Shown: positions 18,094-26,250 of the stretch, piece by piece
Layout of the letters: the number at the start of each line of letters is the position of its first letter
How positions within the stretch are numbered: the stretch's first letter is position 1
Source of the DNA: Clostridium ljungdahlii DSM 13528
Lineage (GTDB): Bacteria; Bacillota; Clostridia; Clostridiales; Clostridiaceae
DNA length: 64,000 bases
Direction of reading: 5' to 3'
NCBI RefSeq assembly: GCF_000143685.1
Contig: NC_014328.1
Location: 992,001-1,056,000, forward strand
Position numbers and translations under genes: made by a program
Notes under the pieces: generated by a model
What the model was told of the DNA's origin: nothing
Database searches by the model: none
What the model saw: the letters and a program-made list of their open reading frames with translations, nothing else

Positions 18094-18545
18094 AGGAGAT
18101 TTGCCTCCTTTTCAATATAAATTGCTCCTGTTGGACAATTTTCAACGCATCTAGGTGTATCTCTGTCACCACACAGGTCACATTTAACTACTTTACTTTT
18201 GGTCTGAGTATCTGGTTTCAATACTCCGTAAGGACAGGACATGACGCACATAAAGCAGCTGGCACATTTATGCTCATCATAGGATACTATACCACTTTCA
18301 GGATCTTTAGTCATGGCACCGCTCATACATGTCATTACACACTCAGGTTCATCACAGTGACGGCAAAATATAGGAAGTTTGTTTCCACTATCATCTTTAG
18401 ATATATGATTTCTACTTTCAAGAAATTTATTGCTAAGATCCAGATCATAAAAAGATTTCCCATTTTCATTGTGTTCTGCCATACAAGCTAAAGTACAATT
18501 TAAGCATCCGGTACATAAATCCTTATTTATCATTATTCTTTTCAT
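18090..18545 (-). CDS. Four-cluster ferredoxin, CooF/HycB-like
   Basis: 151-residue electron carrier with four [4Fe-4S] motifs visible as cysteine groups: CTGCLNCTLAC, CRHCDEPECVMTC, CASCFMCVMSCPYG and CDLCGDRDTPRCVENCP. This matches the CooF/HycB/DMSO-reductase-B type of multi-cluster ferredoxin that docks on a catalytic subunit. Located 18 bases after cooS and overlapping the oxidoreductase by four bases, it should be the wire between the two. ATG with GAGGGTGATC upstream. Confidence 0.9.
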   Translation of the reverse strand: MKRIMINKDLCTGCLNCTLACMAEHNENGKSFYDLDLSNKFLESRNHISKDDSGNKLPIFCRHCDEPECVMTCMSGAMTKDPESGIVSYDEHKCASCFMCVMSCPYGVLKPDTQTKSKVVKCDLCGDRDTPRCVENCPTGAIYIEKEANLL

Positions 18546-18563
18546 GAGATCACCCTCTAAATT

Positions 18564-20444
18564 TTAATTAAGACCTAAACTTTTTCTTCTTGCAAGTATG
18601 GTTTCTTCTAATTTATCTGCAGCTTTTATTACATCGTCTTCTATTATAAGCTTGCCGCCTGTTAGATTTTCCATATCTTCACATAAAACTTTTGTTACCA
18701 CTTTGCTTCCGCCAATGAAAGGAGATATAGCAAGGTGAAGTGGTAATCCAAGGGCAAGACCAAAACTTCCATCTGCCAATGCTTGTTCTTCAAGCCATTG
18801 AGGTGCAGAAAGTACAAGTGGAAGCTGTGGAATATCTATTTTTAGGTATTCTGCTAGTTCTTTTGCTACAATTTCCAATCTTCCAATAGCAAGACATGGA
18901 CCAAAATTTAGTACAGGTGGTATTCCTAGGCTCTTACATACTTCTTTTAAGCTATCTCCTGCAAGTTCAGCAGCTCCTGGAGACATAAGTCCTACATTTT
19001 CAAGTCCACCACTTGAACAACCTGCAGAAAGCACAATTATATTTCTCTTTATAAGTTCTTTTGTAAGTTCTACTGTAAATACATCATGACCTTTGGCAGT
19101 TAAGTTTGAACAACCTACTATTCCAGCAACACCTTTAATTTTTCCAGCAGCAATTAAGTCTACTAGGGGCTTCCAGCTGCCGCCTAAGAAGGATTTTAAG
19201 GAACCTTCACTTACACCTGTTATGACGTCATCAAAGCCATGGTTTTTAGGAATATTCATTGTAACTTTAGATCTTCTTTCCTTATAACTTTCAATAGCTG
19301 TATCTATAACATGATTGCTTATTTTTTCTCTATCTTTAAAAGAGTATTCTACATATTCTGCATTTGATTTTTTAGAAACGTCATCTAGGCATATCATTTT
19401 AACCATGAACTTATCAGCTATTGGCTCGATGCCAGGAAGAGTACAGTTGAATTCAGATACTATTGCATCTATACCTCCAGTTGCTATTAAGGCTTCACTT
19501 GTAAAGTTATTTCCTGCATGACCGGAGAAAACATCAGTATAGTATTTACCTCTTAACTGTAAATCCTGTCCTACACAGGTACATCCAACTAGTTTGAATC
19601 CTTTAGCACCAACTGCTTGAGCTTTTTTTACAGCTTCAGGTTTTACAAGTTCTTCTTGAAGATGGGCAATCATGGAGTGTTGGTGGCCTGTTATCATTAA
19701 ATTTATATAATCCGTATCTACAACTTTAAAACCAACTTTTGCAGGTCTTATAGCAGGTTCACCTAAAACTATGTCATTTAATAAATTTGTAAGGGTAAGT
19801 CCATAAATTCCAGTGGATATTCCAAGTTTTAAACAATTTAAAAGCATATCTACAGGGTCACTGTTTAGATTTGTAGAAGTTTTTACTACGCCATCAAAAA
19901 CTTCTGATTTTGCACCGCCAGGCATTATATTTAATTTGTTCCAATTTTCTAGTCTAGGTGCATAAGCTAATTTGTTTATAACTTCCATTTTTTCGAATTT
20001 TGGTTTGTATAAGTCCTTTAATACGGCATCAGCTACTAGTACAGCCTTTTTATGTGGGTCAGATTCTGTTATACCTAATTTTTCTGCCAGTGTATTGAGA
20101 GCATTCATTCCTTTTATCTCGCCGCCGGTTTCACCTACGGATTTTACGTTTCTAGCTGTATTTTCGACTATATGAATATAACATCCACTGCCGGCAGCTA
20201 CAGCTCTAAGAAAGTTTCTTGCAACCATGGTATCAGCACTAGCACCACATACTCCTCTTGGAGCTTTAGGTGTTATCCTACAGGGACCGTTTGCACAGAG
20301 TCTACAGCAGACTCCTAGCTGACCAAAACCACATTTAACACTTTGGCTTTCTACCCTATGATGAGAAGTTTCTACACCATCTAGAGAACCTATAAACTTT
20401 TCAAGTACCTTATCTGCTGACTTACAAATTTTGTTATTTGACAT
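18564..20444 (-). CDS. cooS: Ni-dependent carbon monoxide dehydrogenase, catalytic subunit
   Basis: Reversible oxidation of CO to CO2 at a Ni-Fe-S C-cluster. 626 residues, the usual length of a monofunctional CooS. The N-terminal cysteines at about 38 and 46 (D-cluster, shared across the dimer) and 47, 50, 55 and 66 (B-cluster) are all present. C-cluster ligands are covered by GHQHS (His), GCTCVGQD, EFNCTLPG, GCSN, SAGCSSGG and GPCLAIGR. No acetyl-CoA synthase genes are nearby, so this is probably not the bifunctional CODH/ACS enzyme. ATG with GGAGGTTTTATT upstream. It leads a three-gene minus-strand operon. Family A copy A2 lies about 70 bases upstream. Confidence 0.96.
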   Translation of the reverse strand: MSNNKICKSADKVLEKFIGSLDGVETSHHRVESQSVKCGFGQLGVCCRLCANGPCRITPKAPRGVCGASADTMVARNFLRAVAAGSGCYIHIVENTARNVKSVGETGGEIKGMNALNTLAEKLGITESDPHKKAVLVADAVLKDLYKPKFEKMEVINKLAYAPRLENWNKLNIMPGGAKSEVFDGVVKTSTNLNSDPVDMLLNCLKLGISTGIYGLTLTNLLNDIVLGEPAIRPAKVGFKVVDTDYINLMITGHQHSMIAHLQEELVKPEAVKKAQAVGAKGFKLVGCTCVGQDLQLRGKYYTDVFSGHAGNNFTSEALIATGGIDAIVSEFNCTLPGIEPIADKFMVKMICLDDVSKKSNAEYVEYSFKDREKISNHVIDTAIESYKERRSKVTMNIPKNHGFDDVITGVSEGSLKSFLGGSWKPLVDLIAAGKIKGVAGIVGCSNLTAKGHDVFTVELTKELIKRNIIVLSAGCSSGGLENVGLMSPGAAELAGDSLKEVCKSLGIPPVLNFGPCLAIGRLEIVAKELAEYLKIDIPQLPLVLSAPQWLEEQALADGSFGLALGLPLHLAISPFIGGSKVVTKVLCEDMENLTGGKLIIEDDVIKAADKLEETILARRKSLGLN

Positions 20445-20513
20445 AATAAAACCTCCAAACTATACTATTTAAGTATACTATTAAATTATTAAAATTACTG
20501 ATTAAAACTAAAT

Positions 20514-20650
20514 TTATCAGATGCTTACCATCTATAATACCCTCATTCTGAGAGTTAACAGGTGATAGGCTCCTGGATAAGTTCTTTTCTTAAAGGATAC
20601 CGTATTCTAAGTGTTAAAGGCACTAAAAATACTGTTAATAAGACTCAAAA
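20514..20650 (+). repeat. Family A multi-hairpin element, copy A2
   Basis: Starts TTATCAGATGCTTACC and contains CTCCTGGATAA, then TAAAGGATACCG, TTCTAAGTG and ACTGTTAATAAG, all shared with A1 read on the minus strand. The outer stem TTATC/GGATAA, inner CATCT/AGGTG and CCTCA/TGAG stems keep the family fold. It shares the cooS / DEAD-box divergent intergenic region with both genes' promoters and may alter the leader of cooS. Confidence 0.65.
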
Positions 20651-20807
20651 TTATAATAATTTGATAATATTGATTAATATTACTTATTTACAAGTATAAC
20701 TAACTAGAAAATAATTGTTATCCGATAACAATAATATAAACCTTTTCGGTTTTCTTGTCAATACAAAATATAAAATAATTCTTATTTGATTGAAAATTAT
20801 TGTATAT

Positions 20808-20816
20808 TGATATAAT
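20808..20816 (+). promoter_or_regulatory. Extended -10 promoter of the DEAD-box gene
   Basis: TGATATAAT at 20808-20816 matches an extended -10 element (TGn before TATAAT), with TTGATT/TTGAAA candidates for -35 at 20786-20795 at off-optimal spacing. The start codon is 40 bases downstream. Confidence 0.5.
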
Positions 20817-20855
20817 AGAAGAGTAGAAGTATTAAAAATTAAGGAGTAAAAACAT

Positions 20856-22004
20856 ATGACAAAAGTTTTGTTTAATGAATTAGGTATAAATGAGGAAATA
20901 ACAGAAGGACTAAAAAAGGAAGGAATTGAATATGCTGCAGAAATACAGTATAAGGCCATTCCAGAAGCTCTTTTAGGTAAAGATGTAGTAGGAGAATCAG
21001 AAACGGGTAGTGGAAAAACGTTAGCTTATATTGTTCCTATATTTCAAAAAATTGATTTTGAAAGTAAAGATGTTCAGGCATATATACTTGCGCCCACACA
21101 TGAACTTGCGATCCAGATACATAATGTAATAAAAAACTTAGCTTGCAATTCAGATATTCCAGTTAGGTCTGCAGCTATAATAGGAAATGTAAATATAAAA
21201 AGACAGGTGGAAATTTTAAAAAATGAAAAGCCGCATATAGTGGTGGGTTCCACAGGAAGAATACTTCAACTTATTAAAATGAAAAAACTAAAATCCCATA
21301 ATGTCAAAATCATTGTAGTAGATGAAGCAGATAAACTTCTAGATAAGAACAACATAAATGATGTTAAAGCTATAATAAAAACTACATTAAAAGAAAGACA
21401 ATTAATGTTTTTTTCAGCTACAATAGATGATAGAACTTTAGATATAGCAAGGGACTTAATGAAAGATTACAAATTTATAAAGGCAGAACAAAAAACTTCT
21501 ATGAATGAAAATATAAAACATATGTGTTTTATGTGTGAAAGAAGAGATAAAATATTAATTCTAAGGAAACTTGTGCATATATTAAATCCAAAGAGGGCTA
21601 TTGTATTTGTAAATAAGCCAGATGAAATAGAAATACTTACAGAAAAATTAAAATATCATAAATTAAGAGCACAAGCTATATATGGAGCTGAAGACAAGAA
21701 AGTGCGTAAAAGAGCTTTGGAAAGTTTTAAATTAGGTAAAATTAATTTACTAGTAGCTTCAGATATAGCAGCAAGAGGACTTGATATAGATGATGTAGAT
21801 TATGTTTTCAGTTATGATATACCAGAAGATCCCGACAATTATTTACATAGATCAGGGAGAACAGCAAGAGCTGGCAAAGAAGGTACGTCTATATGCATAA
21901 TCACAAATAAAGAGCAGAAATTATTAAAACAGTATGAAAAGTCATTTAATATAAAAATAGATTTAAAAGATATATACAAAGGAAAAATAATAGAACATAG
22001 ATAA
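20856..22004 (+). CDS. DEAD-box ATP-dependent RNA helicase
   Basis: 382-residue two-domain helicase that unwinds RNA. It has the Q-motif region, Walker A SETGSGKT, APTHELA (motif Ia), VDEAD (motif II), FSAT (motif III), a motif V segment ASDIAARGLDI, and HRSGRTARAG (motif VI). It stops soon after motif VI, so it lacks the RNA-binding tail found in CsdA or DbpA. Related to the CshA/CshB-type helicases used in cold growth and ribosome assembly; the exact subgroup is not clear. ATG with AAGGAG. Divergent from cooS; followed closely by corA. Confidence 0.94.
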   Translation: MTKVLFNELGINEEITEGLKKEGIEYAAEIQYKAIPEALLGKDVVGESETGSGKTLAYIVPIFQKIDFESKDVQAYILAPTHELAIQIHNVIKNLACNSDIPVRSAAIIGNVNIKRQVEILKNEKPHIVVGSTGRILQLIKMKKLKSHNVKIIVVDEADKLLDKNNINDVKAIIKTTLKERQLMFFSATIDDRTLDIARDLMKDYKFIKAEQKTSMNENIKHMCFMCERRDKILILRKLVHILNPKRAIVFVNKPDEIEILTEKLKYHKLRAQAIYGAEDKKVRKRALESFKLGKINLLVASDIAARGLDIDDVDYVFSYDIPEDPDNYLHRSGRTARAGKEGTSICIITNKEQKLLKQYEKSFNIKIDLKDIYKGKIIEHR

Positions 22005-22035
22005 AAAATTTTTTATACACAGGGGGATTGTAATA

Positions 22036-22983
22036 TTGGTTACATTAATTAAAAATACATTAAAAGAATTTGAAAGTTTAGAAAAAGCTATATTTGAAGC
22101 TGAAAATACTAAAGAACCTTATTGGATTGATATAAATATGCCGCAAGAACATGAGTTTTCAATATTAAAAAAACATTTTCATTTTCATCCTATTACAATT
22201 CAAAACTGCACGCAAAAAATTAAAAGATCTAAAATTCATGATTATAATGAATATCATTTTATAACCATTACATCAAGTGGAGATTTAGTAAAAGGATTTT
22301 TCCCTTATAAAAATATACATATATTTATAAATAAAGACTTTATAATAACGATTCATTATAATGAAAATAAAATAATTAAAAAAATATTTACTGAATTAAA
22401 GAAAAAATCAAATGCATGCATTAAAGGTACTGATTTCATACTATATAATATTTTAGATGAAATTGTGGATCAGTATTTTATATTGACGGATAAGCTGGAA
22501 AATCATATAGATATTTTAGAGGAAAAAGCAATGATGAGACCTGTTCAACAAACAGCAGCTGAAATAATGAAATTGAAAAAAAACATTATGAAATTAAGGC
22601 ATACAGTATCTCCAATTAGAGAATTGTTAAGTACATTATTGAGACATGATGATATAATCTCTGAAACTAATAGAATATACTATTCAGATATATATGACCA
22701 TATTTTAAGAATATATGATTTAATAGAATCAGAGCAAGAAATGATAACATCTTGTTTGGAATTGTATTCATCACAGCTTTCAAATTCCATGAACAAGGTA
22801 ATGAAACTTTTAACCATTATTACTACAATTATGATGCCTCTTACAATAATAACAGGGGTGTATGGAATGAATTTTGAATACATGCCTGAATTACATTGCA
22901 GGTATGCTTATTTTATAGTTTTATTTGTAATGGCACTTATTACAATATGTGAGATAATATTCTTTAAGAAAAAAGGTTATTAA
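22036..22983 (+). CDS. corA: CorA-family magnesium/divalent metal transporter
   Basis: 315-residue channel subunit. A long soluble N-terminal region rich in helices (including a stalk with DQYFILTDKLENHIDILEE) precedes two C-terminal membrane segments at about residues 255-275 and 290-310. The first ends in the selectivity motif YGMNF, the GMN signature. The following loop (EYMPELHCRY) is acidic and His-containing, and the C-terminus is basic as usual. TTG at 22036 follows AGGGGGA. It is 31 bases after the helicase and probably shares its transcript, which ends at the terminator at 22991. Confidence 0.92.
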   Translation: MVTLIKNTLKEFESLEKAIFEAENTKEPYWIDINMPQEHEFSILKKHFHFHPITIQNCTQKIKRSKIHDYNEYHFITITSSGDLVKGFFPYKNIHIFINKDFIITIHYNENKIIKKIFTELKKKSNACIKGTDFILYNILDEIVDQYFILTDKLENHIDILEEKAMMRPVQQTAAEIMKLKKNIMKLRHTVSPIRELLSTLLRHDDIISETNRIYYSDIYDHILRIYDLIESEQEMITSCLELYSSQLSNSMNKVMKLLTIITTIMMPLTIITGVYGMNFEYMPELHCRYAYFIVLFVMALITICEIIFFKKKGY

Positions 22984-22990
22984 AGTTTGC

Positions 22991-23034
22991 AAAAAATGAT
23001 CTTAGTGATGAAAAGTCACTGAGATCATTTTTTT
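22991..23034 (+). terminator. Intrinsic terminator after corA
   Basis: AAAAATGATCT-AGTGA pairs with TCACT-AGATCATTTTT around a GAAAAG loop, giving a long stem with one mismatch and ending in a run of seven T residues. Confidence 0.85.
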
Positions 23035-23103
23035 AAATCCTTATAAAATCCTTAAAATTAGTATTTACAATTAACGTGAATTGATAAGGGAGGATTTATA
23101 AAG

Positions 23104-23811
23104 ATGGAAAAATACATTTTACAAACAAAAAATTTATGTAAAAATTTTAAGGGACAGCTAGCGGCAAATAATATTTCGTTTGCAATAAAAGAAAATTCTG
23201 TTTATGGATTGCTTGGTCCTAATGGTGCCGGAAAATCTACTACATTAAAAATGATTACAGGGATACTTAAGAAAACTTCAGGTGAAATTATTTTTGAAGG
23301 ACATCCCTGGAGCAGAAAAGATTTAAAGGATATTGGGGCACTAATTGAAGCTCCTCCACTATATGAGAATTTAACTGCAAGGGAAAATCTAAAGGTCAGA
23401 ACTACACTACTTGGACTTAAGAAATCACGTATTGATGAAGTACTCCAAACGGTTGATTTAACAGACACAGGGAAAAAGCGTGCAGGTCAATTTTCCATGG
23501 GTATGAAGCAGAGACTTGGAATTGCTATTGCACTACTTAATCATCCTAAACTTTTAATTTTAGATGAACCTACTAACGGACTAGATCCTATTGGTATTCA
23601 AGATTTGAGAAATCTTATTCGTTCTTTTCCAGAGCAGGGTATAACAGTTATTTTATCTAGCCACATATTGTCTGAGGTAGAGCTTATTGCAGATCACATT
23701 GGAATTATTAGTAATGGAATTTTAGGATATGAAGCAAAAATTAATCCGGGTGAGGATCTAGAATCACTCTTCATGGAAGTAGTTAAAAAATCTAAAAGGG
23801 AAATGAGGTAA
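23104..23811 (+). CDS. ABC transporter ATPase, lantibiotic-protection type (LanF/BcrA)
   Basis: 235-residue ATPase with Walker A GPNGAGKST near residue 37, Q-loop IGALIEAPPLYENLTA, signature FSMGMKQRLGIA, Walker B LLILDEPTNGLDP and the switch His in ILSSHIL. The IEAPPLYENLTARENL segment resembles the SpaF/NukF/BcrA group, which expels lantibiotics or bacitracin from the membrane. It leads a three-gene exporter unit with the two permeases that follow, and a lantibiotic-type two-component system lies downstream. No precursor peptide or modification enzyme gene was found, so it looks like immunity rather than production. Confidence 0.9.
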   Translation: MEKYILQTKNLCKNFKGQLAANNISFAIKENSVYGLLGPNGAGKSTTLKMITGILKKTSGEIIFEGHPWSRKDLKDIGALIEAPPLYENLTARENLKVRTTLLGLKKSRIDEVLQTVDLTDTGKKRAGQFSMGMKQRLGIAIALLNHPKLLILDEPTNGLDPIGIQDLRNLIRSFPEQGITVILSSHILSEVELIADHIGIISNGILGYEAKINPGEDLESLFMEVVKKSKREMR

Positions 23812-23816
23812 TTAAA

Positions 23817-24581
23817 ATGAGTTCATATTTGAAGGCAGAGAACTTAAAGTTAAAAAGGACGATGACTAAAAAACTTGTTTTGATTTTCCCAATTGTCACA
23901 CTTTTTTTTGGTTTTATGACAGGAGTTTATTATCAATTAAATACATTTAATTGGTGGTACATGCTTATGCTGCCGGGAGGTGTTTCACTTTTCTGTGCAC
24001 TTGTAAATCAAAAAGAAGAAAAAAAAATTAAATATAGAGCGGTTTTCTCTATGCCTATTGATTTAAAAAAAGTTTGGATTTCAAAGGTTATTCTTATAGC
24101 TGTTTATGTTTTATTTTCTTGCATTCTTTTGGCGTTAGGAGTTGGTATAGTAGGAAAATATGTCTTGCCAAAAGTTATTTCAAGTTTTGCTTTAAATTCT
24201 ATAGTTACTATTCCAGGTATAAATGCAATTACAGCAGCTATTGTTATTGCAATAACGTCACTATGGCAAATTCCACTTTGTCTATTTTTAGCTAAGAAAT
24301 TTGGGTTTTTTGTACCGGTTATTTTAAATGTTGCAGTAGGTATAGGCCTTAATGGAGCGATGGCTGTGAAATCCATCTGGTGGCTGTGTCCGTATAGTTG
24401 GACGAGTCGTCTTATGTGTCCTATACTCGGTATACTTCCAAATGGGCAGTTGCCAGTAGGAAAAGATACAATAATGCTTAGACCAGATGTTATTCCAGTA
24501 GGAATTGTGTTATCTATTTTACTATTTGTTGTACTACTTACTGTTACATCAAGTTGGTTTAAAAATCAGGAGGTGGTATAA
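23817..24581 (+). CDS. Lantibiotic-immunity ABC transporter permease, MutE/EpiE-like
   Basis: 254-residue membrane protein with about six membrane segments, beginning MSSYLKAENLKLKRTMTKK and then a hydrophobic helix. This matches the LanE permeases that pair with LanF and LanG. The family is recognised mainly by order, size and topology. The ATG is 5 bases after the ATPase stop, so the two are coupled. It probably forms a heteromeric channel with the next gene. Confidence 0.82.
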   Translation: MSSYLKAENLKLKRTMTKKLVLIFPIVTLFFGFMTGVYYQLNTFNWWYMLMLPGGVSLFCALVNQKEEKKIKYRAVFSMPIDLKKVWISKVILIAVYVLFSCILLALGVGIVGKYVLPKVISSFALNSIVTIPGINAITAAIVIAITSLWQIPLCLFLAKKFGFFVPVILNVAVGIGLNGAMAVKSIWWLCPYSWTSRLMCPILGILPNGQLPVGKDTIMLRPDVIPVGIVLSILLFVVLLTVTSSWFKNQEVV

Positions 24582-24582
24582 A

Positions 24583-25356
24583 ATGTTGTCATTATTTAGA
24601 GCTTTATGGGCTGACTTTCAAAAGCTAAAACATACTCAAATATTTTGGATTCATATTATAATTCCGATAATAGGTGCATTATTTTTTCTTGTCTGTTACA
24701 ATTTATTTAACAAGGTAGAGACTATTGAAAAGCACGTACTTTATTTTGAATTACTTGGCATTGTGTTTCCACTTCTAATTGGAATAATTTGCAGCATGGT
24801 TGTTTCACAGGAAGAACAAGCAGGTCAATTTCAAGTGCTGCTCGGCAGCACAAAATCAAGAAGTATTTCATGTTTAAGTAAGCTGCTTACCTTGATTTTT
24901 ATGGGAATATTTTCTTTATTTTTAGCTCTTGGTATAGTACTTTTTGGACTAAAATTGTTTTTATATGTATCCAACGTTCCTTATTTATTATATTTTCAGG
25001 TGTTTGGATGGCTTATTTTTAGTAATATATTTATTTATATATTAAGCTTTTTTGCCAGTTTAAAGTTTGGCAGGGGAGCATCTATTTTTCTAGGAATTGC
25101 AGGAATGCTTATTGCTGCGCTAATGATTACAGGACTGGGAGATAGATGCTGGATGTATCTTCCCTGGGCATGGGGTGTAAGGTTTTGTGATTTTGCTACT
25201 TTGAATTTTATGTCTTCAGCTATGCATAAAGAAATTCCTTATCTTTTACATAATATTCAAAAAGCATCGTGCATTACAGGTGCATATACTTTGGGAATAT
25301 TGATGCTGCAACTTTTATGGTTTGAGTTTTGGGAAGGACGTAAGTCTGAAGAATAA
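24583..25356 (+). CDS. Lantibiotic-immunity ABC transporter permease, MutG-like
   Basis: 257-residue permease with about six membrane helices and the LanG-like opening FRALWADFQKLKHTQIFWIH. ATG 24583 has CAGGAGGTGG upstream; an open frame extends 26 codons further but overlaps the preceding gene. Third gene of the LanFEG set. The transcript then meets element B1 before reaching the regulator genes. Confidence 0.85.
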   Translation: MLSLFRALWADFQKLKHTQIFWIHIIIPIIGALFFLVCYNLFNKVETIEKHVLYFELLGIVFPLLIGIICSMVVSQEEQAGQFQVLLGSTKSRSISCLSKLLTLIFMGIFSLFLALGIVLFGLKLFLYVSNVPYLLYFQVFGWLIFSNIFIYILSFFASLKFGRGASIFLGIAGMLIAALMITGLGDRCWMYLPWAWGVRFCDFATLNFMSSAMHKEIPYLLHNIQKASCITGAYTLGILMLQLLWFEFWEGRKSEE

Positions 25357-25394
25357 TATTTTTATACAGATTAAAAATATTGCAATGCAATATT

Positions 25395-25536
25395 TTAAAT
25401 AACAAAGTACAAAGTTCAAATATCAGATAAGGATAATTTTCTTCCTGACGTCAGAAAATATTAAAATTATAGGTTTCCTGAGGTACGAGGGAAATCATCT
25501 TTATCTGTTCTTTGCTATTTTTACTTTGTTATTTAA
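25395..25536 (-). repeat. Family B palindromic element, copy B1 (inverted)
   Basis: Read on the minus strand it matches B2 (32709) and B3 (54266) along its length: AAATAACAAAG end, GATTTCCCTCGTACCTCAGG, ATAATTTTAATATTTT, GACGTCAGGAAGAAAATT, and an end ACTTTGTACTTTGTTATTT. The two ends form terminal inverted repeats (AAATAACAAAG and CTTTGTTATTT). It lies exactly between the LanFEG exporter genes and the two-component genes that probably control them. Confidence 0.75.
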
Positions 25537-25590
25537 AAAAATTTGTATATTAGAAAGTTGAGTTCTTAACTAATTCGAGGGGGGATAGCT

Positions 25591-26250
25591 ATGGCCAAGA
25601 TTCTTGTAATAGATGATGAAGAGGACATTTTAGTACTTGTAAAAAATGTTCTTGCGAAAGATGGACATGTTGTTACAATTATCAATAATCCAAAAAAAAT
25701 TCTGCTTAATGAATACGCAAAATATGATCTTATTTTATTGGATGTTATGATGCCGGATATAGATGGTTTTGAGTTATGTGAGAAAATTCGTGACATAGTG
25801 GACTGTCCAATTTTGTTTTTAACTGCTAAAACTATGGAAAATGACGTAATGTTTGGACTTGGAATAGGTGGTGATGATTATATAAAAAAACCTTTTAGTA
25901 CAGGAGAACTTCGTGCTAGAGTAAATGCCCACCTGAGGAGAGAAAAAAGAGAAAAGCACAATATGATTTCTATCTCTGGTATGAAATTCAATTTGGCAAG
26001 CAAGGAAATTATTATAGAAGATAAAAAGGTACCTATGACAAAAAGTGAATATGCTATTTGTGAATTTCTTGTACGCAGCAAGGGACAGGTGTTTACAAAA
26101 GAGCAAATTTACGAAGCTGTATACGGATATGAAAGGGAAAGTGACAGCTCAGGGATTGCAGAGCATATAAAAAATATAAGGGCAAAGCTTGCTATTTTTG
26201 ATTTATCTCCAATTAAAACGGTTTGGGGGATTGGCTATAGATGGGAATAA
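25591..26250 (+). CDS. Response regulator, OmpR/PhoB type
   Basis: 219-residue regulator. The receiver domain has the acidic pair in VIDDEEDI, the phosphoacceptor Asp in LLDVMMPDIDG near residue 51, a Thr in LTAKT and the switch Lys in IKKPFSTGELRARV. The second half is a winged-helix DNA-binding domain with MTKSEYAICEFLVRSKGQVFTKEQIYEAVYG and a C-terminal VWGIGYRWE. It resembles SpaR/NisR-type regulators of lantibiotic immunity. ATG after GAGGGGGGA. It overlaps the kinase gene by ten bases. Likely target is the LanFEG promoter upstream. Confidence 0.94.
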   Translation: MAKILVIDDEEDILVLVKNVLAKDGHVVTIINNPKKILLNEYAKYDLILLDVMMPDIDGFELCEKIRDIVDCPILFLTAKTMENDVMFGLGIGGDDYIKKPFSTGELRARVNAHLRREKREKHNMISISGMKFNLASKEIIIEDKKVPMTKSEYAICEFLVRSKGQVFTKEQIYEAVYGYERESDSSGIAEHIKNIRAKLAIFDLSPIKTVWGIGYRWE

